From contig CAMTDV010000018.1 of assembly GCA_947069175.1 (NCBI GenBank), positions 40,064,869-40,128,868 of the forward strand: DNA of 64,000 nucleotides, read 5' to 3'. Positions 9,837 to 20,887 of this stretch are shown in pieces; the stretch's first letter is position 1; each line of letters opens with the position of its first letter. The stretch comes from Scalesia atractyloides. Its lineage: Eukaryota; Streptophyta; Magnoliopsida; Asterales; Asteraceae. A model generated the notes under the pieces. The model did no database searches. It was not told the origin of the DNA and saw nothing but the letters and a program-made list of their open reading frames with translations. A program made the translations under genes and the position numbers.

Positions 9837-12242
9837 TGTAACGCTTCGCTTTTCGCAACTTCCTATTTTAGAAAGGACGAATCGAAATCCTCTTTTAGGA
9901 AATTTGTCATCTTATAATTGTATCTCATTTTAGAATCGTTGTAAATCCGAGACTTGATTGTAATGAAATATATATTTTATGCGAGATAGACATTATATAT
10001 ACATTGATTCGTGCATACATTCATTACATGATTTCTAAACATGAATTAAATCGTAAATCCTTATTGTGTATTGGTAATTCGTACACGCTTCATTGACACG
10101 AGACACTTGATGATTCGATCGCAAAAAGTATAATTATGAAATCTACACTTGTTACCATCTTAGGAATTTTAAAACTTTAAAACCCGCTCTTGTCAGTTAT
10201 AAAACTCTAACTTATGAGGTTCATACTCCCGAAATAACTTGTCACATGATAATACATGTTATGTACATAATACATAACATCTATTAACTTAATATATAAT
10301 ATTAAATAACAAAAACTAATAAAAAAATTAAAAAACGGCAGCCCCTATTATTTAGCTTTGGGCTCTTTGACCCTTTAAAAAACTCTCCCAAACTCAGCTG
10401 AGTTTCAGCCATGTTTTTTAGAGTTCCAACCATAAAAAAATGAGTTTTAACTCACTTCCACTTCAATTTTCTTCTTGTTTCTTCTTCTATAACACTTGTA
10501 TAACCTCTAGGAAGGTTCTCACAAGTTTTCTTGGGCAAATTAAGGTAAAACCTCACCATTTTTGAGGTCCAAAGTGCACCTAAAATTCTGCTCATTTTCA
10601 TCTTTTTGCTTCTTCATGTTTTGGAAAAAAACTCATGTTTTCTTCATACATTCCTATGTCCTAATGCTCATAATCACTTGTACGGTTAGTTGGGCTTAAA
10701 AACAAGGGTGTGACATTCAAATTTAGAGGGTTTATCCTCATAAACTTTCTGTTTTCATGGAGCTTTAAGCTCACAAGTAATGCAAGTCTTGAACTTGTTC
10801 ATGTGTGTCTACCTTTGTTAGCTTGGGCTATCCTAACTCTAAGATCACACATCACTTGATGATTTTCATCATTATCCCAAGTTAGTTTGCTAGCTTTGAA
10901 GTGTCACAACTCCGTCTAGCCTTTGACATGTGTCAAATTGTGCTCACCAGGTTGTATTTCACTTTGCTACTTGGTATCATGGTGACGCATTTTACATTCT
11001 TGTTCATATTATTGTTCTAAGACCCTCCTTGTTACCTATGGTAAGTTGTGTAGGGGTGAACATCATACGAGGTTCCAAAATGGATGGTTAATCCTTCCAC
11101 CTCCTAATTGACTTACATGACACCAAGAGGTACCAAAGTGGATGGTTAATCCTCCCACCAACTACATGAATATATAACTATATATGTATCTATGGACTAT
11201 AATATAATCCTTAAAACCGAACCCTTGATAGTGACTAAGTAATCACCTATCAAGTTAATAAGTTTATCACTAATGTGTATAGTTCCTTGTCACGATTCTA
11301 ATAGGTCTTGAACCTATGAAAACACATTCAATCCTTATGGATTACAATAGTGTCAAAGACAAGTGCTAATATCTTAGTGATTATTTTCGTATTATATACT
11401 TTGTCATATTTTGAATCTTAAATCCGAATGTTCCATCATCATCCCAAAATACTCAAACGCCTTTGATTTCCTCTTGTAGGATAACTCGGCATTCATCCCA
11501 TCAAAACAACTACCTTCACGGACTTGTCAAGTTAGAATACTTAGCCAAACCGTGAGTACACTCGACCCACTTTTCGTTTATATCACTTTTGGGTGTAACA
11601 TGTTTTCCATACACAAAATCACAATACTTAAACATTATGAAATGCACAAACAATCCTCCATTCATGAATACTTGATACGCTTATGTGATGCTTATATCTT
11701 GGACATTCTTTATGTGATACCTTAGTCATGAACTATTTTAGCCTTCGTTTGACATGTATTGCGCTATAGGAAGTAACGCATCCCCCTCCTCATGAAATCT
11801 AGAGGCCATGTTAAAACATCGTGTTTGCGTTAAGGGTTTGACTAGTAGTATTGCATGCCTTGTATATGCACTTGTAAAATCATAGTTGCCATGAGGATTT
11901 GTTTAAACTTTATTCATATACGTATGCTATGCTTAAACTTGTGTACTCGCCTTTGCTTTTGCATTGGATTGTTATTTTAAAACATGTTACAGGTTGATGG
12001 AGATGATGCTATAAAATCAAAATAGCAAGGACAATAGATACAGACTTCGACATTTAGGTTTAATATTGTTGTATCAGAGTTTGTCACATTAATGTTGTTA
12101 TTTGAATTTCCCTTGTATTGTAATGACTTTTGCTATGAAATGAAATTTGGATTTAATTAGTTATTGTCACGTTTAGTTTTATGAGCAATGAGCAATCTAT
12201 TTCGTCCGCCTCGATGTTTCCACCATCGGTTGGGGTGTGACA
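9837..12242 (+). repeat. Gypsy-B 5' LTR
   Basis: A 2406-bp LTR. Against its 3' partner it lacks about 125 bp after 10362 (the partner has 144 bp at 18437-18580 where this copy has 19), and carries about 30 bp that the partner lacks near 10815-10850. The missing block includes the AT-rich TATGAAATAAACA, a candidate core promoter. Copies of GAGGT-CAAA-TGGATGGTTAATCC recur at about 11070 and 11130. I see no ORF of interest. Confidence 0.9.
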
Positions 12243-13191
12243 GATTAGTATCAGAGCCATAACTATTGGGAATTAGGTAGAATTGCCATATTCGACGTAG
12301 TCTATAGTTTAAGTGTCCATTTTTTACCATTCTTATATCATGCTTAAAACTTTATCCTTCCTCATTGCTTCTTCCTTATCTTTTGGTCTTAAAATTTACA
12401 TAATGTCTTTCCTAAGACATTTTATATAATACACTTGAAGACTTGAAGACACTCATGATGCAAACGAGACCATTTGCACCAAATAGGTCCAATGACTTAC
12501 AATTTTTGGTGAAATCCCTCAATCCGCGTATTCCATTTTTCATGAAGTTGTACCATCAAGCTAGGAGTGATATCCACATCTTGATGGAAACTTTCATTTC
12601 ATACTCTAGTGGATCTTACAAACGAGTTGGAATATGCTCCTCGTTTAGTAAGAAACAAGCACACTTAGGGTACGAAATCGTCAAGTTAGGGTGAAACCCG
12701 CACCTTGTCGATTAAGTCCCATTCCTCAATTTTCAATCTCGCAAAAGTCTCAAATTTTCAATCGACTAGGGACATGTAGTAACTAAAAGGGTAAAATGCC
12801 GTTAATCGCTTCTCGACGAGAGCGTTTACCTATTCGGCCAAAGCATGTTCCCTAACTCGAAAGATCTTACGAATCACTTTGGAATAGTCGACGTTTCTCC
12901 ACACGAAACAATCCCATGTTTTATTGAGCCAATGTTTTATGTTATCTCAAATTTTATGTGATTTTATACTTGTTACCTTATTCGTTTCGAACCGTTACAC
13001 AACTCGCACCTTTATCGCAATAAAAAAAACAATACTAATTCTCGTGAACACACTAAATTTATACTCCTTATTCGCATTCATACGTGATTATACATGTCAT
13101 TCTTGAACTTTATACATGCTTACACATGCAGAACTTATTTTCTTTGTTATGATCAAGTCTCATCCACTTTTCTTCTATGTTGAACCTCTAG
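12243..13191 (+). other. Gypsy-B leader and mutated primer-binding site
   Basis: The PBS at 12246-12257 reads TAGTATCAGAGCC in place of TGGTATCAGAGCC, one substitution within the tRNA-Met-complementary block. The remaining 0.9 kb is AT-rich leader. The 83- and 60-codon frames at 12443 and 12924 have no recognisable content. Confidence 0.75.
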
Positions 13192-14560
13192 ATGAACTCC
13201 CCAATCTCTAACAAGAATCCAAGAGGTCCAACAAGGGGTCCAACAGCAACAACAACAATGAGGACTCTATCTCCAAACAAACACCTTGTTGGTCTTGTCG
13301 CCGAACAAATGGCCGACCAAATGGCCCGTGATATCACAGATATCGTTAGCGAACTCTAAACCATCCATACCGAAGGCACACCCAAATCCTATACCGACTC
13401 TAAATCCGACAACCCCAAAACGTCTTACCAGTTCAAGCACTTAACGGCTTTTAAACCCGTCGAGTTCACTGGCATGGACGGGGCCACGACCATGATAAAC
13501 TAGTTCGACGCGATGGAGCTTACTTTTCTTCAGGGTGGGTGCCCTGATGAACTTCGAACCCTCAATGCTACCGGGGTCTTTCGCTAGAGAGCCCTCGAGT
13601 GGTGGACTACTGAACGCAACAAGCATGGCAACGAAGCAGCCCACGCTCTACCTTGGGACGAGCCTAAGCAGCTCATGTGGGATCAGTTATGTCCTCCCCA
13701 CGAGACCTAGAAGCTCGAAAACGAATTCTGGAATCTGACGCAACAGGGGAGCGACGACGAAGGATTGATTGCCTGCTTCAAACAACTTAGTATCATCTAT
13801 CCTGAACAGGTAGATACCATTCCCAAGGCGATGGCCAAACTCATCCGTTTCATCTCTCCTGTGATTATGAACCATGTAGCCGCCGCACGCCCCAAAACCC
13901 TCGAAGAAGCCTATAACACTGTCATAAAGCTTAACCACGATTGCATCCTTCAAGGGCCGTACGACAAGGTTCCTATGAAGCATGCGCACCAAGCCATCAC
14001 CGATACCCCCACCACTACCGAATCTCCTCCCACCCAAACCAATAAGAACAACAACAACCAGAACAAGAAGCAGAAGGCTTCTGTTCAAAATAATGTGGTT
14101 GTCACTCCGCAAAACCCTCAACCTATCCAAACCGTTGCAGCCATCACCCCCGCTACCACCAAATAGCCCAAGAGTGGCTACACTAGACCTCATCCCTAGT
14201 GTACTAACTGCTCCTACAACCACCCCGTTGGCACGCCGTGTCGCAAGTGTGCCCAATGTCAAAGGTTAGGACATTTTGCTAACCGTTGCCGAAACATTCC
14301 TCCATCCCAAAACCGGCATGCCCAAGCCATCATGCCAAATCCTAACCCTAATCCTAACCCTAACCCGAACCAAGCTCAACCGCAACGTCAAAATGCTCCT
14401 GTGCGAGCGTGTTTCAAATGTGGCGATTTAAACCATCTCGCTAATGTTTGCCCCCTTCTCAACCAACCACGCCAATGTTTGCCCCCTTCTCAACCAACCA
14501 CGCCAACAACAGCAGCAGCAGTAGCCTGAGCCTGCTAAAGGACGAGCTTTCATGCTTACC
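13192..14560 (+). pseudogene. gag: Gypsy-B gag, broken
   Basis: ATG at 13192 starts MNSPISNKNPRGPTRG. The Gag core is recognisable: EQMADQMARDI, YQFKHLTAFKPVEFTGMDG, ALEWWTTE, then LENEFWNLTQQG and RPKTLEEAYNTVI. Stops occur at about 13357, 13501, 13587, 13708 and 14164. Two CCHC-type knuckles follow (CTNCSYNHPVGTPC with CAQCQRLGHFANRC near 14200-14290, and CFKCGDLNHLANVC at about 14410-14450). A Pro-Asn run at about 14335-14370 comes from CCTAAC/T repeats. A 31-bp tandem duplication (unit starts 14443 and 14474) directly after the last knuckle shifts the frame, so Gag and Pol are no longer continuous. Confidence 0.85.
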
Positions 14561-14614
14561 TCCGCTAAAGCCCAAAGCTCTAACGACGTCATTACTGGTA
14601 CGTTCCTTGTGAAC

Positions 14615-17600
14615 CATATTTATGCTACATGTCTATTTGATACTGGTGCCGATTGAAGCTTTGTGTCCCTAGAATTTGAACCCTTGCTTAAGTGCGAACG
14701 AACTAAAATGCCTAATCCTTTCGTTGTCGAAGTCGCTAATGGCAAGACCATCTCCATTGATTCCATTCTTTCTGGTTGCTCTTTGATCCTTAACGATCAT
14801 AATTTTTCATCCATCTCATCCCCATGCAAATGGGTAGTTTTGATATCATAGTAGGAATGGATTGGCTTAGGCGAGTTCATGCCGAAGTGATATGTTCTGA
14901 AAAGTTCATCCGTCTTCCTCTTCCTCAAGGTGATTCTCTACACGTCTATGGCGAGAAACCTTCTAAAGGTCTCAAACTGATGTCGTGCATCAAAGTGAAC
15001 AAGTACTTGTGTAAGGAGTACTTTGCCTTTCTCTCCCACGTTGTGGAAAAGAAAGACAAAGGTCCGAGCATAAGTGATGTTCCTGTCGTTTGTGAGTTTC
15101 CTTCTGTTTTCCCTGAGGATCTTCCTGGTCCTCCACCTCCTCGAGCTGTCAATTTTCATATTGATCTCATTCCCGGCTCATCTCCTATTGCGAAGGCTCC
15201 CTATCGATTAGCACCCTCGGAAATGCAAGAGCTATCGAGCCATCTTCAAGAACATCTTGATAAAGGCTTTATACGCCCTAATACTTGTCCTTGGGGCGCT
15301 CCCATTCTCTTCATCAAAAAGAAAGATGGATCATTCCGCATGTGTATTGACTTTCGTGAGCTCAACAAGCTCACAGTCAAAAACCGCTATCCACTTCCTC
15401 GTATTGACGATCTCTTCGATCAGTTGCAGGGCCCGACGTGCTTCTCAAAGATCGATCTCTGTTCTGGTTATCATCAACTTCGAGTTCACGAAGAAGATGT
15501 GCCTAAAACCGCTTTCCGCACTCGATATGTACATTGCGAGTTCGTGGTCATGCCTTTTAGTTTGACTAACGCGTCCGCCGTGTTCATGGATCTCATGAAT
15601 CGAGTGTAAACCTTTTCTCGATCATTCGTCATTGTATTCATCGACGATATCCTAATCTACTCCAAGACGAAAGAAGAGCATGGACGACATTTGCATCTCA
15701 TTCTTCAGCTTTTGCAAACTGAACGTCTTTATGCCAAATTCTCCAAGTGTGAAATTTGGCTAAAAGAGGTTCAATTCTTAGGTCACACCGTCAATGAACT
15801 CGGTATTCATGTTGACCCTGTAAAGATAGAAGCTGTGAAGAATTGGATTGCACCTAAGTCGCCCTCTGAAATTCGTTCGTTTCTTGGCCTAGCTGGGTAT
15901 TATCGTAGCTTCATCTCGAACTTCTCCAAGATTGCCGTTCCTTTGACTTCATTGACTCAAAAAGATAAACCTTTTGTTTGGGGTCCTGAAATAGAGAAAT
16001 CTTTCCAAACACTCAAGGACATGCATTTTAATGCTCCTATACTCACTCTCCCCGATGGAAACAACGATTTCGTTGTGTATTGCGATGCCTCTAACCAGGG
16101 TCTTGATTGCGTTCTCATGCAATGAGACAAAGTAATCGCTTACGCGTCGAGACAACTCAAAATTCATGAGAAGAACTACACTACCCACGACCTTGAACTT
16201 GGTGCAGTTGTTTTTGCAATAAAGATTTGGCGACACTACCTTTATGGTACAAAGTGTACGGTCTTTACCGACCATAAGAGCCTCCAACATATCTTTGATC
16301 AAAAGGAACTCAACATGCGTCAACGTCGTTGGATAGAATTGTTAAACGACTACGACTGCGATATCCGCTACCACTCTGGTAAGGCGAATGTCGTGGCCGA
16401 TGCACTTAGTCGTAAGACTCATGTTAAGAGTCCTCGGTGCTACCAAATCGTGGGAAAACTCAACAAGTTGATTCGACAAGCACAATTTGTCGTCATTAAC
16501 GAGGGTAACCTCAATAACGAGTTGAATTGTGGAGTCAAAAACCCACTCGAAGCTAAGCCCGACGGTATTCTTTGCTACCATAGTCGCATTTGGATTCCCG
16601 ATCGTCTCAATCTTCGAAACACCTTGATGGACGAAGCTCACAAATCACGATACTCCGTTCATCCTGGAGCCGATAAGATGTACCATGATTTACGTGCATC
16701 CTATGGTGGTCTGGAATGAATAGTGATATCGCTCTTTACGTGTCCAAATGCCTTACGTGTTCCAAAGTCAAGGCAGAACATCAACATCCCTCTGGTTTGC
16801 TCGAACAACCAAAAATTCCTATCTGGAAATGGGAGAGCATAGCCATGGATTTCATCACAAAATTGCCTCGTACTCCTTCTGGTCATAAACAACATTTGGG
16901 TTATCATTGATCGTCTGATGAAATCCGCTCACTTCCTTGCCATTCGTGAAGATTACAAAGTCGAGAAATTGGCTCGTATCATTAGTCGTCATGGTACACC
17001 TCTTGATATTATCTATGATCGCGATGCTCGTTTCACCTCTCGCCTTTGGCAAACTTTGCAATCCGCCCTTGGCACTCAGCTTAATCTTAGCACCGCTTTT
17101 CATCCTCAGTCTGATGGTCAAACCGAGCATACAATCCAAACCTTGGAGGATATGCTTCGGTCATGCATAATCAAATGGCTCCATTTGAAGCATTGGAATT
17201 CGCACTTACCCTTAGTTGAATTCTCGTACAACAATAGTTATCACGCTAGTATTCAAATGGCTCCATTTGAAGCATTGTATGGTCGCAAGTTCCGTTTGCC
17301 TATTTGTTGGCACGAGATCGGAGACGTACAACTCACCGGTCCCGAACTAATACAAGAGACGATGGACAAGATCCTACAAATACGTGATAACTTACTCAAA
17401 GCACGAAGCCGATAAAAGAGTTATGTTGATAGAAGACGTAAGCCCTTGGAATTCAATGTTGGTGATAAAGTACTCTCAAGGTATCACCTTGGAAAGGAGT
17501 TGTTCATTTTGGTAAGAAAGGCAAGCTCGCTCCTCGCTATGTAGGTCCTTTCAAGATTCTCGAAAGGATTGGCATGGTAGCATACCGACTGGATCTACCT

Positions 17601-17885
17601 CAAGCACTCAAGAATGTTCACCCAGTCTTCCACGTTTCAAACTTGAAGAACTGTTTAGCTGACGAAGGACTTCAAGTCCCACTCGAAGATCTTCAGATCA
17701 ATGAAACATTGTAGTTTGTGGAAAAACAAGTCGAGATCATGGACCGAGGGACCAAGCAATTAAGGCGCGGTCGAATCCCTATCGTGAAGGTTCGATGGGA
17801 AGGAAAATGTGGCGCTGAGTTTACTTGGGAACTCGAAAGCGATATGAAGACTAAGCATCCACATATGTTCGTTACACCTTCCTAA
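14615..17885 (+). pseudogene. pol: Gypsy-B pol: protease, RT, RNase H, integrase, chromodomain
   Basis: Protease: CLFDTGAD followed by a TGA at 14655-14657, a frameshift near 14810, then GSFDIIVGMDWL. The next frame, 261 codons (14824-15609), covers the protease end and most of RT (FRMCIDFRELNKL, FSKIDLCSGYHQL); it stops just before the FIDD motif, which is readable at about 15640. RNase H: VYCDASNQGLDC, then TGA at 16123, then YASRQLKIHEKNYTTHDLEL and ADALSRK. Integrase: HHCC region 16620-16760 with a frameshift at about 16700, MDFITKLPRTPSG, a frameshift at about 16888, YDRDARFTS, and the catalytic Glu in SDGQTEHT. A 25-bp patch at 17171-17195 replaces the expected residues. The chromodomain (about 17717-17885: VEIMDRGTKQLRRGRIPIV, then FTWELESD) is almost complete. 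Confidence 0.9.
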
Positions 17886-17904
17886 ATTTCGGGACGAAAT
17901 TTCC

Positions 17905-17920
17905 TACAGGGGAGGAGACT
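17905..17920 (+). other. Polypurine tract of Gypsy-B
   Basis: CTACAGGGGAGGAGAC directly precedes the 3' LTR start TGTAAAGC. The upstream GGGACGAAATTTCC block (17892-17905) is shared with Gypsy-A and, on the other strand, Gypsy-C. Confidence 0.85.
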
Positions 17921-20418
17921 GTAAAGCTTCGCTTTTCGCAACTTCCTATTTTTAGAAAGGACGAATCGGAATCCTATTTTCGGAAATTTGTCGTCTTATA
18001 ATTGTATCTCATTTTCGAATCGTTGTAAATCCGAAACATGATTGTAATGAAATTTATATTTTATGCGAGATAGACATTATATATACACGGATCCGTGCAT
18101 ACATTCATTACATGATTTCTAAACATGAATTAAATCGTAAATCCTTATTGTGTATTCGTAATTCGTACACGCTTCATTCACACGAGAAACTTGATTATTC
18201 GATCGCAAAAATTATAATTATGAAATCTACATTTGTTACCATCTTAGGAATTTTAAAACTTTAAAACCCACTCTTTTCGGTAATAATATGCGGTTAATAC
18301 TCCCGAAATAACTTGTCACACAACAATACATGTTATGTACATAATACATAACATCTATCAACCTAATATATAAAATTAAATAACAAAAAAATAAGAAAAA
18401 ATAAAAAAATGGCAGTCCCTATTATTCAGCTTTGGGATGGGTTTAGTGGACTAGTTTCAAGTCTAAACTCCCCCAAATCTTCTCCAAAGCCCAACCCACT
18501 TAAACCCTAATCCCTTCCCTATGAAATAAACACTCCCCGACCCCTTATTCCACTTTTGCAAGCCTCCAAACACTTCAAAAACTCTCCTAAACTCAGCTGA
18601 GTTTCAGCCACATTTTTTAGAGTCCCAGCCATAAAAAGTGAGTTTTAACTCACTTCCACTTCCATTTTCTTCTTGCTTCTTCTTCTATAACACTTGTATA
18701 ACCTCTAGGAAGGTTCTCACAAGTTTGCTTGGACAAATTAAAGTGAAACCTCACCATTTTTGAGGTCCAAAGTGTACCTAAAATTCTGCTCATTTTCATC
18801 TTTTTGATTCTTCATGTTTTGGAAGAAAACTCATGTTTTTTTTCATACATTCCTATGTCCTAATGCTCATAATCACTTGTATGGTAAGTTGGGCTTAAAA
18901 AAAAGGGCGTGACATTCAAATTTAGAGGATTTATCCTCATAAACTTTATGTTTTCATGGAGCTTTAAGCTCCCAAGTGATGAATGTCTTGAACTTGTTCA
19001 TGTGTGTCTTGAACTCTAAGACCACACATCACTTGATGATTTTCATCATTATCCCAAGTTAGTTTGCTAGCTTGAAAGTGTCACAACCCCGTCTAGCCCT
19101 GACGTGTGTCAAAGTGTGCTCATCGGGTTGTATTTCACTTAGCTACTTGGTATCATGGTGACACATTTTACATTCTTGTTCAAATTATTGTTCTAAGACC
19201 TTCCTTGTTACCTATGGTAACTTGTGTAGTGGTGAACATCATACGAGGTTCAAAAATGGATGGATAATCCTCCCACCTCCTAGTTGACTTACATGACACG
19301 AAGAGGTACCAAAGTGGATGATTAATCCTCCCACCTCCTACATGATTATATAACTATATATGTATCTATGGACTATAATATAATCCTTAAAACCGAACCC
19401 TTGATAGTGACTAAGTAATCACCTATCAAGTTAATAAGTTTATCACTAATGTGTATAGTTCCTTGTCACGATTCTAATAGGTCTTGAACCTATGAAAACA
19501 CATTCAATCCTTTTTGATTAATATAGTGTCAAAGACAAGTGCTAATACCTTCTTGATTATTTTCGTATTATATACTTTGTCATGTTTTGAATCTTAAATC
19601 CGAATGTTCCATCATCATCCCAAAATACTCATACGCCTTTGTTTTCCTCTTATAGGATAACTCGACGTTCATCCCATCAAAACAACTACCTTCACGGACT
19701 TGTCAAGTTAGAAGACTTAGCAAAACCGTGAGTACACTCGACCCACTTTTCGTTTATATCACTTTTTGGTGTAACATGTTTTCCATATACAAAATCACAA
19801 TACTTAAACTTTGTGAAATGCACAAACAATCCTATTTACATGAATACTTGATACGCTTACGTGATGCTTATATCTTGGACATTCTTTATGTGATACCTTA
19901 GTCATTAACTATTTTAGCCTTCGTTTGACATGTATAGCGCTATAGGAAGTAACGCATCCCCTCCTCAGGAAATCTAGAGGCCATGTTAAAATATCGTGTT
20001 TGCGTTAAGGGTTTGACTAGTAGTATTGCATGCCTTGTATATGCACTTGTAAAACCATAGTTGCCATGAGGATTTGTTTAAACTTTATTCATATACGTAT
20101 GCTATGCTTAAACTTGTGTACTCGCCTTTGCTTTTGCTTTGGATTGTTATTTTAAAACATGTTACAGGTTGATGGAGATGATGCTATAAAATCAAAATAG
20201 CAAGGACAATAGATACACACTTAGACGTTTAGGTTTAATATTGTTGTATCAAATTTTGTCACATTAATGTTGTTATTTGAATTTCCCTTGTATTGTAATG
20301 ACGTTTGCTATGAAATGAAACTTGGATTTAATTAATTATTGTCACGTTTAGTTTTATGAGCAATGAGCAATCTATTTCATCCCGCCTCGATGTTTCCGCC
20401 ATCGGTTGGGGTGTAACA
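17921..20418 (+). repeat. Gypsy-B 3' LTR
   Basis: A 2498-bp LTR, colinear with 9837-12242. It keeps the roughly 125-bp block at 18437-18580 that the 5' copy lacks. It ends GGGGTGTAACA, followed by the target-site copy GTCAT. Confidence 0.93.
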
Positions 20419-20423
20419 GTCAT

Positions 20424-20887
20424 ACATAATCATCTAATAACAAACCCTTGAAAGTTTCAGAATCAAATTCAATTGATATCATGTCAAAAATGGCAAAAAA
20501 CCACGTTGAATAGAATAACTTTGCTCAAACTTATACTACAAGTTCACCCGAACTTGGCTTAAAATCATCATTTTTTTTTATTTTAACCAACTTCGCGTGA
20601 AGTTTTTGGAATTTTCCAGTGAATTTTGATCAAGTTCGCTCGAACTTGTCAAAATCTTGTTCAAATTTTACATAAGTTCGCCCGAACTTGGTAAAACTTG
20701 GAAATTTTTCAAAAGTCACTACAAGTTCGCCCGAACTTGCTTAAAATTGAAAATTTTCATAAATCTTAACACAAGTTCGCCCGAACTTGATAAAATTGAA
20801 TTTGAAATTTGTTTTTCTGCACAAGTTTGCTAATCAATTTTTAAGTGTTTTTGAACGTGTTTCAGCCAAAATCGTCAGATTTTCAAG
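20424..20887 (+). other. Copia-1 leader with a palindrome array
   Basis: The leader resumes after Gypsy-B. Five copies of an 18-bp near-palindrome, CAAGTTCGCCCGAACTTG or a one-to-two-base variant, start at about 20539, 20631, 20673, 20722 and 20772, spaced 42-92 bp. A related dyad (AACTTCGCGTGAAGTT) is at 20589. The spacers are A/T-rich and share the phrase AAAATTGAAA. The same dyad occurs in the LTR upstream of the TATA box. The gag ATG follows at 20888. Confidence 0.9.

Larger units (their letters stand above)
9837..20418 (+). mobile_element. Gypsy-B: Tekay-like chromovirus nested in the copia-1 leader
   Basis: Complete structure of 10.58 kb: 5' LTR 9837-12242, PBS, gag, pol with chromodomain, polypurine tract, 3' LTR 17921-20418. 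A 5-bp duplication GTCAT (9832-9836 and 20419-20423) proves a single insertion. Both LTRs start TGTAA and end in GTGACA or GTAACA. The coding part has about ten stops or frameshifts. The LTRs have many substitutions and indels, so it is clearly older than Gypsy-C. Confidence 0.95.

Noticed and set aside
13687..14262. 191-codon minus-strand frame
   Set aside because: Antisense shadow of Gypsy-B gag, low complexity (Gly/Val/Leu), no recognisable motif.
14335..14370. CCTAAC/CCTAAT repeats resembling telomeric DNA
   Set aside because: Only a few units, not the plant CCCTAAA repeat, in frame within gag where they encode Pro-Asn. Treated as a coding microsatellite.
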